Part shown: positions 9,062-16,903 of the stretch, piece by piece
How positions within the stretch are numbered: the stretch's first letter is position 1
Layout: each line of letters opens with the position of its first letter
DNA from: an uncultured Bacteroidota bacterium
GTDB taxonomy: Bacteria > Bacteroidota > Bacteroidia > Chitinophagales > Chitinophagaceae
Reading direction: 5' to 3'
Length of the DNA stretch: 64,000 nucleotides
Assembly (NCBI GenBank): GCA_903905065.1
Contig: CAIVEW010000070.1
Location: forward strand, 1 to 64,000
Made by a program: the position numbers and the translations under genes
The notes under the pieces: generated by a model
Seen by the model: only the letters and a program-made list of their open reading frames with translations
Told to the model about the DNA's origin: nothing
Databases searched by the model: none

Positions 9062-9499
9062 ATGAACGATATCCATTATTATGAGGTTGATTTGCTTTGG
9101 AACTCAGGTACACAAGGCACGGTTAGCGCTTCAGGTATTACACCCGACATTGAGGTAGTAACGCCACCGGCATTCCCCAACGGCATAGCTGGCAAATGGA
9201 CTCCAGAGCACCTGTTTGTAGCGTCTGTAAACGCATGCCTCATGTCTACATTCATTTTAGTAGCCGGCAACTCTAAATTCGAGTACATCAACTTTGAATG
9301 CAGTGCTGTTGGCAAATTCGAGAACGTTGATGGCAAATTTTCGCTAACAGAGATCGTCCTTCGGCCTAAACTTACTATTCCCTATTTACAAGACGGAATC
9401 AAAGCAGAGCGGATACTTGAAATGAGCGAAAATGCCTGTGCCATCTCCAATTCACTAAAAACAAAAATAACACTGAAACCGAATATCGTTATCCAATAA
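9062..9499 (+). CDS. OsmC-family protein (peroxide/osmotic stress)
   Basis: 145 residues of OsmC/Ohr fold. Two conserved Cys stand in SVNACLMSTFILVA (near residue 60) and SENACAISNSLK (near 121), the positions of the reactive pair that reduces organic hydroperoxides in the family. The protein lacks a signal peptide. It lies 86 bases after the dehydrogenase, with other redox-stress genes around it. OsmC and Ohr cannot be separated with certainty here; the sequence is closer to the YhfA/OsmC-like group in length. Confidence 0.85.
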   Translation: MNDIHYYEVDLLWNSGTQGTVSASGITPDIEVVTPPAFPNGIAGKWTPEHLFVASVNACLMSTFILVAGNSKFEYINFECSAVGKFENVDGKFSLTEIVLRPKLTIPYLQDGIKAERILEMSENACAISNSLKTKITLKPNIVIQ

Positions 9500-9786
9500 G
9501 AATTCGGTAACACGTACCTATCCGCGCCTATATATAATTGCGAATAGCCTTACTGATTGCTTCATTGGAGTTATAGTTTCCTGCTTAAAAGAAAAACCGA
9601 AATGCAGATGAGATTTGGCTGGTACATCGGTTGCAATGTAGCAAAGGCACATCTAATGTCGTACACATCGCTGGTTGCTAAACTTAAGTTCTTCAGCATA
9701 GCTCAATTTACAGTTTCAGCGATGACATTAATGCTAAATATAACGGGTAAACATTCATTTAAATTTAAACACATAAAATTCGTATA
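9500..9786. other. Intergenic, 287 bases, no supported gene
   Basis: AT-rich stretch between osmC and the ene-reductase gene. A 76-codon frame from 9557 runs into the next ATG but has unlikely composition and no recognisable family. No clear hairpin or -7 box was found. It may hold the promoter of the downstream gene or a decayed gene. Confidence 0.4.
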
Positions 9787-10896
9787 ATGAAAACTTTCAC
9801 ATTGTTTACTTCTACTAAAGTTGGTGCAATTGACGTAACAAATCGAATAGTTATGGCACCCATGACCCGTTGCCGCGCGATCGACAATATCCCTAATAAG
9901 TTAATGGCAAAATACTACCAACAACGGTCTGCCGCCGGACTGATCATAACCGAAGGTACATCCCCCTCCCCTAATGGCCTGGGCTATGCACGTATTCCCG
10001 GTATTTTTACAGAATCCCAAATACTAGGTTGGAAAGAGATCACCTCGGGAGTGCATAAAAGTGGGGGGAAGATAATCGTACAACTGATGCATACAGGAAG
10101 GATCAGCAATATCCTGAATATGCCTATAGGCAGTGAGGTAGTAGCGCCTTCAGCTATAAAAGCCGCAGGCCAGATGTGGACAGATGCCAAAAGCATGCAG
10201 GATTATCCAACTCCCAAAGCAATGACAGCAGAAGATATCGTAACCACACAGGCCGAATATGTGACAGCAGCCAAAAATGCAATTGAAGCTGGATTTGATG
10301 GAGTGGAACTCCATGGTGCCAATGGCTACCTGCTTGAAGAATTTCTATCCCCTGCTACCAATGTACGCACTGACAAATATGATGGCAGTATTGAAAATCG
10401 CTGCCGGTTCGTAATAGAAGTGGCCTCAGCAGTCGCAGCCGCTATTGGAAAAAACCGAACAGGTATACGCATATCACCATATGGAGTAGCAGGTGATATG
10501 CCCGATTATCCGGAAATTGATGCCACCTATGACTACCTTTCAAAAGAACTTAACAAACTTGGGATTGCCTATATCCATATAGTTGACCACTCCGCAATGG
10601 GTGCCCCCACCGTGCCTATCCAAATTAAGCAGCTGATCCGCAAAAATTTCAAAAATACACTTATTATTTGTGGCGGTTATGACAAGGACAGTGCTGAAGC
10701 AGATCTGCAAAGTGGCTTGTGTGACCTGGTGGGCTTTGACCGACCATTTATCAACAACCCGGACCTCGTGCAGAGATTAGAATACAATCAGGAATTATCT
10801 CAAAACCTCAAGACAGAATTGTTCTACACGGCTGATGAACATGGCTATACCGACTATCCGAATTTCAAAGTGCCGGTCGTGCTTGAAATTCGGTAA
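9787..10896 (+). CDS. Alkene reductase, old yellow enzyme family
   Basis: 369-residue FMN enzyme of the NemA/OYE type. It begins with the usual MAPMTRCRA segment. The VELHGANGYLLEEFLSPATN segment near residues 175-195 carries the His-Asn pair that binds the substrate carbonyl or nitro group. CGGYD and LVGFDRPFINNPDL near the C-terminus bind the FMN phosphate. It reduces activated C=C bonds of enals, enones and nitro compounds with NADPH. The NADPH link fits the NADPH-producing operon further right. Position between OsmC and BON genes suggests defence against electrophiles. Confidence 0.9.
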   Translation: MKTFTLFTSTKVGAIDVTNRIVMAPMTRCRAIDNIPNKLMAKYYQQRSAAGLIITEGTSPSPNGLGYARIPGIFTESQILGWKEITSGVHKSGGKIIVQLMHTGRISNILNMPIGSEVVAPSAIKAAGQMWTDAKSMQDYPTPKAMTAEDIVTTQAEYVTAAKNAIEAGFDGVELHGANGYLLEEFLSPATNVRTDKYDGSIENRCRFVIEVASAVAAAIGKNRTGIRISPYGVAGDMPDYPEIDATYDYLSKELNKLGIAYIHIVDHSAMGAPTVPIQIKQLIRKNFKNTLIICGGYDKDSAEADLQSGLCDLVGFDRPFINNPDLVQRLEYNQELSQNLKTELFYTADEHGYTDYPNFKVPVVLEIR

Positions 10897-11013
10897 TGGA
10901 CTGTAGAGGCAATCGCTATATTTTCATCACTTGATTTAGTAAACTCACCTCAAATGATCCGCGACCATTATGAAATGACTGCTTTTATTTAACCGAAGGG
11001 TGTCAAGCGGAAT

Positions 11014-11118
11014 GTGTGAAAGGTGTAACTAATCACCACTCCTGTGTAACACTTAATCTATTAGATAGGGTCACCTTTACTCGTGTAATAATTCCATTAC
11101 AATAAAATTGAAAATACG
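11014..11118 (+). promoter_or_regulatory. BON-gene upstream element, copy B
   Basis: 105 bases directly before the ATG of BON paralog 3. It starts with the same 20 bases as copies A and C, then has GTGTAACACTTA, TAGGGTCACCTTTAC and TGTAATAATTCCATTAC at matching spacing. GTGAAAGGTG near the left end and CACCTTTAC near the right form a long-range inverted repeat. Copies B and C are more alike than either is to A. Confidence 0.7.
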
Positions 11119-11787
11119 ATGAAAAATAATGAAGAATTACAGAAGGACGTTCAGGATGCAATCAAATGGGAACCATTGCTGAACGCAGCAGAGATTGGCG
11201 TTACTGCCAAAGATGGCGTTGTTTCACTAACAGGTGTAGTGGATACCTATGCAAAGAAAATGGAAGCGGAAAGCGCAGCTAAAAGAGTAATTGGCGTAAA
11301 AGCGCTGGTTGAGAAAATTGAAGTGAAACTACCAAGTGCATGGACAAAGACCAATGCTGAAATTGCTAACGAAGTATTGGTTGCGCTAAAATCAAACTGG
11401 TCTGTGCCTGCCGACAAAGTAACTGTAAAAGTGGAAGATGGCTGGGTTACTTTAGACGGTGAATTGCCTTGGAATTATCAAAAGGAAGCTGCGAAAAGTG
11501 CAGTAAATTATCTTACCGGCGTTAAAGGTGTAACCAACAACATTAAAATCAAATCGGATATCCATGATGCGATTGAAAAGGAAGATGTTGTAGATGCAAT
11601 CGCAAGAAGCTGGTCAATTGACGACAGTGATATCAGCGTATCTGTATCTGGCACAAGTGTTACTTTAACAGGAACGGTAAATTCCTGGTATCAGAAAGAA
11701 GAAGCAGGGCGCATTGCATGGAAAACACCTGGCATTTGGAATGTAAAGAATGAATTAGCAGTTGACTATGAATATGCTTTTGATTAA
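11119..11787 (+). CDS. Three-BON-domain protein, paralog 3
   Basis: 222 residues, three BON domains, no signal peptide or membrane segment. It is nearly the same as paralog 2 over its whole length, so the two arose by a recent duplication that also copied the upstream element. The C-terminus WNVKNELAVDYEYAFD matches paralog 2 except at a residue or two. A strong terminator at 11861 separates it from paralog 4, so each gene appears to be its own unit. Confidence 0.85.
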   Translation: MKNNEELQKDVQDAIKWEPLLNAAEIGVTAKDGVVSLTGVVDTYAKKMEAESAAKRVIGVKALVEKIEVKLPSAWTKTNAEIANEVLVALKSNWSVPADKVTVKVEDGWVTLDGELPWNYQKEAAKSAVNYLTGVKGVTNNIKIKSDIHDAIEKEDVVDAIARSWSIDDSDISVSVSGTSVTLTGTVNSWYQKEEAGRIAWKTPGIWNVKNELAVDYEYAFD

Positions 11788-11860
11788 TAAATAATTTTTA
11801 AACGCCGGAAAGATTTTCGCGGTTAAGAATATATAGCAGGGTATAGGAGTAAATATACAG

Positions 11861-11897
11861 AGCAAGAGGCCATCCGGAAAAGTGATGGTCTCTTGCT
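11861..11897 (+). terminator. Terminator after BON paralog 3
   Basis: AGCAAGAGGCCATC at 11861 pairs with GATGGTCTCTTGCT at 11884, giving a 14-pair stem with one wobble. The loop is 9 bases. A short AT-rich stretch follows. Confidence 0.7.
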
Positions 11898-11932
11898 ATT
11901 TAAGCTATGTTCAGATTTGTTGGACTCACCAT

Positions 11933-12036
11933 GTGTGAAAGGTGTAACTAATAGCTACCTGCGTGTAACACTTAGGTTTCTGAATAGGGTCACCTTTACA
12001 CCTGTAATGATTCCGTTACGAAAAAATTAAAATTGT
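11933..12036 (+). promoter_or_regulatory. BON-gene upstream element, copy C
   Basis: 104 bases before the ATG of BON paralog 4. It has GTGTGAAAGGTGTAACTAAT, then CGTGTAACACTTAG, TAGGGTCACCTTTACAC and CTGTAATGATTCCGTTAC. The order and spacing match copies A and B. The repeated (T)GTAAC units suggest binding sites for one regulator or sigma factor. Confidence 0.7.
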
Positions 12037-12708
12037 ATGAAAACCAATGCAGAATTACAGAAAGACGTTCAGGATGCGATCAAGTGGGAGCCATTGCTGA
12101 ATGCAGCGGAGATAGGCGTAACTGCCAAGGACGGTATTGTCACGTTAACAGGAAGCGTTGACAGCTATGCGAAAAAATCAGAGGCTGAAAGTGCTGCTAA
12201 AAATGTAGCCGGCGTTAATGCCGTAGTAGAAAAGATAGAGATCAATTACAGTGGCTGGGGAACAACCAGTGACGGTGACATCGCCAAGGAAATCCTAAGC
12301 GCCTACAAATGGAATTTCCAGGTTCCTAATGATACAGTCAAGGTGAAGGTCGAGAATGGCTGGGTAACTCTCGAAGGAGAACTGAACTGGAACTACCAGC
12401 GTGACGCGGCAAAAGACGCTGTAAGCCACTTGAGCGGCGTTAAGGGTGTTACCAACAACCTGACGATAAAATCTGAAACACGGGATGCTGTCGAAAAGAA
12501 AGATATTGAAAGTGCAATTGCACGCAATTGGTCAATGACTGATGACGATATAACTGTGAAGGTTTCAGGTTCACGGGTTACTTTGACAGGCACGGTAGGC
12601 TCATGGTACCAGAAGGAAGAAGCAGGCCGGATAGCATGGAACGCTCCCGGTGTTGAAATGGTGGTAAATGACCTGGTAGTAGAATATGACTATGCACTGG
12701 TTGACTAA
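12037..12708 (+). CDS. Three-BON-domain protein, paralog 4
   Basis: 223 residues with three BON domains. The N-terminal domain is close to paralogs 2 and 3 ([20 protein letters not shown]), while the second ([20 protein letters not shown]) resembles paralog 1. This may be a recombinant or an older copy. No export signal is seen. It has element copy C upstream and a strong terminator directly after the stop, so it is probably transcribed alone. Confidence 0.85.
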   Translation: MKTNAELQKDVQDAIKWEPLLNAAEIGVTAKDGIVTLTGSVDSYAKKSEAESAAKNVAGVNAVVEKIEINYSGWGTTSDGDIAKEILSAYKWNFQVPNDTVKVKVENGWVTLEGELNWNYQRDAAKDAVSHLSGVKGVTNNLTIKSETRDAVEKKDIESAIARNWSMTDDDITVKVSGSRVTLTGTVGSWYQKEEAGRIAWNAPGVEMVVNDLVVEYDYALVD

Positions 12709-12711
12709 TTC

Positions 12712-12742
12712 AAAAGCGGGAGTAAAAACTCCCGCTTTTTTA
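12712..12742 (+). terminator. Rho-independent terminator after BON paralog 4
   Basis: AAAAGCGGGAG (12712-12722) and CTCCCGCTTTT (12729-12739) form a perfect 11-pair stem with a TAAAAA loop, followed by TT. It lies 4 bases after the stop. Confidence 0.9.
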
Positions 12743-12772
12743 ATAAATATTTCATCCCCACAAAAGAAAATT

Positions 12773-13246
12773 ATGAAACCAAATATAGAAATATCAGACA
12801 GTCATTTGAAAGAAGTAGCGACGCTGCTCAACAAGCTGTTAGCGGATGAGTATGTGCTGTATACCAAGACCAAAAATGCGCATTGGAATATACAGGGACC
12901 AACTTTCATGGAGCTGCATGCATTTTTCCAAAGCCAGTACGAAACATTGGACATCATGGTTGACGACATTGCTGAGCGGGTTCGTTCCCTGGGTCATTTT
13001 GCACTTGGGTCACTGAAGAATTTCCTCAGCATAACTAGTATGCTGGAAAATGACGAAGACTTCGGTAACCAGAAGCAGATCATTCAAACATTGCTTAATG
13101 ACCACGAAACTATTGTCAGGATTATTAGGAATGACCTTGTTCCTGTTTCCGATAAGTATAAAGACCTTGGCACAACCGATTTTATTACAGGTGTAATGAA
13201 ACAGCATGAAAAAATGACCTGGATGCTTCGTGCCTATTTAGGATAG
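12773..13246 (+). CDS. dps: Dps-family ferritin-like protein
   Basis: 157 residues from ATG 12773; an earlier in-frame ATG at 12686 would overlap the BON gene and the terminator, so it is rejected. The ferroxidase signature is plain: KNAHWNIQGPTFMELHAFF supplies the His ligands near 33-45, and ETLDIMVDDIAERVRSLG supplies Asp and Glu near 58-68. Dps forms 12-mers that oxidise Fe(II) with peroxide and store it, protecting DNA in stress and stationary phase. Neighbours (OsmC, BON, YceI) fit that role. Basic N-terminal DNA-binding tail is short, so DNA binding is uncertain. Confidence 0.92.
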   Translation: MKPNIEISDSHLKEVATLLNKLLADEYVLYTKTKNAHWNIQGPTFMELHAFFQSQYETLDIMVDDIAERVRSLGHFALGSLKNFLSITSMLENDEDFGNQKQIIQTLLNDHETIVRIIRNDLVPVSDKYKDLGTTDFITGVMKQHEKMTWMLRAYLG

Positions 13247-13261
13247 GTAAAGGTAGCACGC

Positions 13262-13292
13262 AAACTACTAGTAAAATATTCTGAAACTACTA
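13262..13292 (+). promoter_or_regulatory. Direct repeat upstream of yceI-like gene
   Basis: AAACTACTA occurs at 13262-13270 and again at 13284-13292, 22 bases (two helical turns) apart and 18 bases before the ATG at 13311. This could be a paired activator site, but two 9-base repeats may be chance. Confidence 0.3.
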
Positions 13293-13310
13293 ATCAAAAA
13301 CCGAACAAAA

Positions 13311-13895
13311 ATGAAAAAATCAATTTCAGCCTTAGCCGTAATGATTCTATCCGCAATTTCAAGTTTCGGGCAGAAAACATATACTCTTGATAAGTACCAT
13401 TCAAAAGTTGGGTTTAGCGCGACGCACTTCGGAATCTCGCACGTCGAGGGAAGTTTCAAAATGATTGACGCTACACTTCAGGCAAAAAAGGCAGATTTAA
13501 CAGATGCTGACATTTCTTTCACTGCTGATGTCAATTCTATCAATACGGATGTTGAATACCGGGATAATGATTTGAAAAGTGCAAATTATTTTGATGCTGC
13601 CAAGTTTCCTGTAATAACTTTTAAGAGCAAGGCCTTCACCAAGGTAACTGGCAAAAAGTACAAATTGGTCGGTGAAATCACAATACATGGTGTTACAAAA
13701 CAAGTTGAATTTTCGGTTTTGTTCAATGGTGTCGCCGTAACAGCGATGAAAAAGCCAACCGCCGGCTTTACAATTACGGGAAAGATAAACCGACTTGATT
13801 TCGGCGTTGGCAGCGCTCCCGCGACAAGTGGCATCAGCAATGAAATAGAATTGAGATCCAATGTGGAGTTTACTATTGCAGATAATTCGAAATAG
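13311..13895 (+). CDS. YceI-family periplasmic protein
   Basis: 194 residues with a signal peptide (about 1-21, ending SSFGQ). The YceI lipocalin-like barrel follows: TYTLDKYHSKVGFSATHFG near the start, EYRDNDLKSANYFDAAKFPV near 80, and the GEITIHGVTKQVEF core near 120. The family binds isoprenoid-like or amphiphilic molecules in the periplasm and is often induced by stress or high pH; the exact role is unsettled. It is followed at 18 bases by a lipoprotein gene, so the two may be one unit. Confidence 0.9.
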   Translation: MKKSISALAVMILSAISSFGQKTYTLDKYHSKVGFSATHFGISHVEGSFKMIDATLQAKKADLTDADISFTADVNSINTDVEYRDNDLKSANYFDAAKFPVITFKSKAFTKVTGKKYKLVGEITIHGVTKQVEFSVLFNGVAVTAMKKPTAGFTITGKINRLDFGVGSAPATSGISNEIELRSNVEFTIADNSK

Positions 13896-13913
13896 CAAAA
13901 AGATAAAAACAAC

Positions 13914-14495
13914 ATGCAAAAGAAGAATATCAGATTTACACAAGGGTTTCTTATCCTCGTAGGTATTGCAGTAACAACAATGTCGGGTTGTTTAAACAAC
14001 ACCACAGACAAAAGAAAATCAACTGGTGATACTACAGCAACAACTGCTGCGCCCACCTTGGCAACCGATATGGACGTATTGCTTATACGCTTTGACAGCC
14101 TTGACTTTGACGTTTACTCGCACCAGAAATGGGATCAATTGCAGGTCAGCCATGCCGAGGACGTTTTAGTTCACTATCCAGATGGCAGCACTACAAAAGG
14201 TTTACATGACCATATAGAAGCTTTGAAACCGATGTTTGTTTTTGCGCCAGATACTAAGATCACGGAACATCCGGTTAAGTTTGGCACCAACGGCTGGACA
14301 TCTGTGATCGGTAGCATGGAAGGTACATTTACACAGCCTATGCCTACAGCCAATGGAAAAACAATTCCCCCGACTGGTAAAAAATTCAAATTATCCATGA
14401 ATACCGTAGGTCATTGGCAAAATGGGAAAATGATAGAAGAGTACCTGTTTTGGGACAACCAATCTTTTATGAAACAAATCGGTTTAAACAAATAA
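13914..14495 (+). CDS. SnoaL-like/ester-cyclase-fold lipoprotein
   Basis: 193 residues with a lipoprotein signal (lipobox MSGC near residue 25). A NTF2/SnoaL-like domain follows: HQKWDQLQVSHAEDVLVHYP near 60-80, then GLHDHIEALKPMF, and HWQNGKMIEEYLFWDNQSF near the end. That pattern is typical of SnoaL/ester cyclase relatives. The fold is used by many enzymes and binding proteins, so the reaction is not known. It would sit on a membrane facing the periplasm or outside. Confidence 0.75.
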   Translation: MQKKNIRFTQGFLILVGIAVTTMSGCLNNTTDKRKSTGDTTATTAAPTLATDMDVLLIRFDSLDFDVYSHQKWDQLQVSHAEDVLVHYPDGSTTKGLHDHIEALKPMFVFAPDTKITEHPVKFGTNGWTSVIGSMEGTFTQPMPTANGKTIPPTGKKFKLSMNTVGHWQNGKMIEEYLFWDNQSFMKQIGLNK

Positions 14496-14506
14496 AAATC
14501 ACAATT

Positions 14507-14719
14507 ATGTTTTACGAAAATTATTATTGGGGAATGAATCCTATATGGTGGTTCCTGTGGTTTGTATTGCTGATCTGGATATTCGCAACGCCTTATGATA
14601 TACCAGGACAGCGCAAGAAGAAGAATACGCCACTTGACATTCTGCAAACAAGATTTGCTTCGGGGCAAATCAATGAGGAGGAATATCAGGCGAAGAAAAA
14701 GATGCTTGAAGGGCAATAG
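14507..14719 (+). CDS. Small SHOCT-type membrane protein (70 aa)
   Basis: 70 residues from ATG 14507, 11 bases after the lipoprotein gene. One aromatic-rich membrane segment (NPIWWFLWFVLLIWIFATPY) is followed by a basic linker. The C-terminal SHOCT-like motif is PLDILQTRFASGQINEEEY. SHOCT proteins are short, usually oligomerising, and of unsettled function. A frameshifted relative lies at 52216-52422 and a weaker relative at 28243-28554, so the family recurs along this region. Confidence 0.75.
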   Translation: MFYENYYWGMNPIWWFLWFVLLIWIFATPYDIPGQRKKKNTPLDILQTRFASGQINEEEYQAKKKMLEGQ

Positions 14720-14758
14720 CTCCTTCTGAATTGTAAATCATTGAAAATAGATCTGAAA

Positions 14759-15505
14759 ATGAAAAAACTGGAGAATAAGGTGGTATTTATTACGGGTGGC
14801 AATTCCGGGATCGGGAAGGCCGCCTGCATGGAGGCGGCAAGAGAAGGCGCTACAGTAGTTTTGGCAGACCTGGCAGGCAAAGATCATAAAGGAACTATAG
14901 ATGCAATAGAAGCATTAAACGCTAAATGTATGTTCGTACCGATTGATGTAGCAGACGTAAACAGTGTAAAGCAGGCAATCAACGCTACAGTGGATAAATT
15001 CGGAAGGATTGATGTCGCATTCAATAACGCAGGGATTGGAGGTGCATATTCCGGTATACACGATATGCCCGAAGCCGTCTGGGATAAGATCATTGCTGTT
15101 AATCTCACGGGGCAATTCTATTGTGTCAAATACGAGCTGCAGCAGTTCCTTAAACAAGGCGGCGGCATAATTGTCAACATGTCGTCATTAGGTGGCCTCA
15201 AGGCGGAGCACGGACTGGTTGCTTATACAGCAGCCAAGCACGGCGTATTGGGTCTTACCAAAAATATTGCCGTGCAGTATGCCGCGCAGAACATACGGGG
15301 TAACGCTATCTGTCCTTACTACGTAGAAACGCCATTGCTCAGTGCCGCCCCGGAGGCAGTGCACAGCTCCTGGATCGAGGGTACGCCAGCCAAACGCTTA
15401 TGTACTCCTGAAGAAGTGGCAAAGGCTTTCATCTATCTTGCTTCTGAAGATTCCAGTTATTGCAATGGAATTTCACTCATTTTGGATGGTGGGGTAATGG
15501 CATAA
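14759..15505 (+). CDS. SDR-family oxidoreductase
   Basis: 248 residues from ATG 14759; the frame could start six codons earlier at a TTG. It has the classical short-chain dehydrogenase set: TGGNSGIGKAA (cofactor, near 11), NNAGIGG (near 86), catalytic Ser in NMSSLGGL and the Tyr-x-x-x-Lys pair in YTAAKHG. The C-terminus ends ILDGGVMA. Asp in VLADLAG after strand 2 suggests NAD over NADP. Substrate unknown. It follows the SHOCT gene by 39 bases in the stress cluster. Confidence 0.85.
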   Translation: MKKLENKVVFITGGNSGIGKAACMEAAREGATVVLADLAGKDHKGTIDAIEALNAKCMFVPIDVADVNSVKQAINATVDKFGRIDVAFNNAGIGGAYSGIHDMPEAVWDKIIAVNLTGQFYCVKYELQQFLKQGGGIIVNMSSLGGLKAEHGLVAYTAAKHGVLGLTKNIAVQYAAQNIRGNAICPYYVETPLLSAAPEAVHSSWIEGTPAKRLCTPEEVAKAFIYLASEDSSYCNGISLILDGGVMA

Positions 15506-15586
15506 TCTAGTGCTGTGATATTATATTTTTGAACTGCCTAGCGCAGATTGGAGAATGCTCTCCTAAATAAACATTCTGATCCGCTA

Positions 15587-16267
15587 ATGTGTTTTTCTGC
15601 CAGTGCAAGTTTCGGGGCCGGTGTTGTCCTTTCCGTAATTGGTGTTGCATCAATTAGAAAGGTGCAGCATCCATCGCAGATCTTTTTCGCAAGCGTTCCT
15701 TTGATATTTGCAATTCAACAAATTGCAGAGGGACTTTTATGGGTAACATTGCCAATGCCGGACTATCAGGTAACGCAAAAGGTTATTACGTATTTTTTCC
15801 TTTTTTTCGCGCAAGTAGTTTGGCCTGTTTGGGTACCCCTTGCATTGCTATTTCTTGAAAGAGAACAGACACGAAAAAAAGCACAGAAAGTATTTGTGGG
15901 CATTGGTGCAATTGTATCCTGCTATCTTGCTTATTGCTTACTGTCATACAATGTTCACGCAAAAATAGTTGGGTATCACGTTTCTTACGAGCAGGATTTT
16001 CCTCCATTATTCAGAACCTCTGTTGGCGCTCTTTACGTATTGGCTACAATTATACCTCCATTTTTGTCGCATATCAGGAGAATGTGGCTGCTTGGAGTGG
16101 CTACATTGATTTCCTACATAGTAACATCAATATTTTATGACAACTACCTTGTTTCGGTATGGTGCTTTTTCGCTTCAGTAATAAGCATGTCTATTTATAT
16201 AGTGATGCTGGAGATTAATAAAATGCACTTGGATGAGCAAATTATTCATTCAAAAGACAAGATATAG
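15587..16267 (+). CDS. DUF6629-like integral membrane protein
   Basis: I start it at ATG 15587, where MCFSASASFGAG matches the start I recall for DUF6629-type proteins; a GTG-type upstream start is less likely. The 226 residues hold about seven hydrophobic segments (AGVVLSVIGVASI, FFASVPLIFAIQQIAEGLLW, VVWPVWVPLALLFL and others). QQIAEGLLW is a family hallmark. No function is known. The next membrane-protein gene follows 32 bases after the stop. Confidence 0.65.
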   Translation: MCFSASASFGAGVVLSVIGVASIRKVQHPSQIFFASVPLIFAIQQIAEGLLWVTLPMPDYQVTQKVITYFFLFFAQVVWPVWVPLALLFLEREQTRKKAQKVFVGIGAIVSCYLAYCLLSYNVHAKIVGYHVSYEQDFPPLFRTSVGALYVLATIIPPFLSHIRRMWLLGVATLISYIVTSIFYDNYLVSVWCFFASVISMSIYIVMLEINKMHLDEQIIHSKDKI

Positions 16268-16299
16268 GGTTGGTTATTACACATATCAATAGATTTTTT

Positions 16300-16695
16300 A
16301 TGGAAATTCAATTACAAATTGCCTGGCTTTTCTTATTGGCTATACCCATAGCTTGTATTGCATGGACGGTAACACATGAAGAGGTGTTTCGGGAGCCACG
16401 GGAATATTGTGTCAAACGGAGCCTGCAAGGTAAAACGCTGTTAGAGCGTAAGTTCTTTTACCTGTTTACGTGTGAATATTGCTTTAGTCACTACATAACA
16501 ATATTTATTCTTGTACTAACGGGATATAAGTTGGTGATGAGTGACTGGAGAGGGTATTTAATTTCCGGATTCTCTCTTGTTTGGGTTTCTAATATCTACA
16601 TGAGTTTATTTGGTTTTCTAAGGCAGGATATATCAAAATACAAGATGGAGATTAAAGAGATGATGAATTCAGGGGAACAACGTAAAGAACTATAA
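16300..16695 (+). CDS. Small membrane protein with CEYC motif
   Basis: 131 residues from ATG 16300; a TTG ten codons earlier also fits. There are three hydrophobic segments, near 5-22, 60-80 and 88-108. FTCEYCFSHYITIFI lies at the start of the second, and its two Cys in a C-x-x-C could bind metal or form a disulfide. I do not recognise a named family; it loosely recalls DUF1360-type proteins. It probably belongs with the DUF6629-like gene upstream. Confidence 0.6.
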   Translation: MEIQLQIAWLFLLAIPIACIAWTVTHEEVFREPREYCVKRSLQGKTLLERKFFYLFTCEYCFSHYITIFILVLTGYKLVMSDWRGYLISGFSLVWVSNIYMSLFGFLRQDISKYKMEIKEMMNSGEQRKEL

Positions 16696-16759
16696 ATACG
16701 AAGTTGACTTACAGAAGGGTAAAAAAATTAATTCTGAAGTACTGCTGAAATATAGAACG

Positions 16760-16876
16760 ATGCTTAGATATAGGGATTCGCAGCCATATAAACACGATAA
16801 TAGTCCAATTCACTATCTGTTGATCGGGCTGTCTGTTTCGATAATTGTGGTAGCTGCATTGGTTTTCTTCATGTAG
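16760..16876 (+). CDS. Possible 38-aa single-span membrane protein
   Basis: ATG 16760 to TAG 16874. The frame gives a charged N-terminus (MLRYRDSQPYKHDN) and then a clean hydrophobic helix (HYLLIGLSVSIIVVAALVFF) up to the stop. The frame stays open upstream to 16667 without a good start. The polar-then-helix layout is typical of real small membrane proteins, but at this length chance cannot be excluded. It lies between the CEYC protein and the MDR reductase in the same direction. Confidence 0.4.
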   Translation: MLRYRDSQPYKHDNSPIHYLLIGLSVSIIVVAALVFFM

Positions 16877-16903
16877 AATAATAATAACTATAAAAAACAC
16901 ATA

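Noticed and set aside
9557-9787. 76-codon frame before the ene-reductase gene
   Set aside because: Odd composition, no family resemblance and no sign of translation; probably chance.
12686-12772. Longer N-terminus for Dps
   Set aside because: It would overlap the BON gene and include the terminator; ATG 12773 gives a normal Dps.
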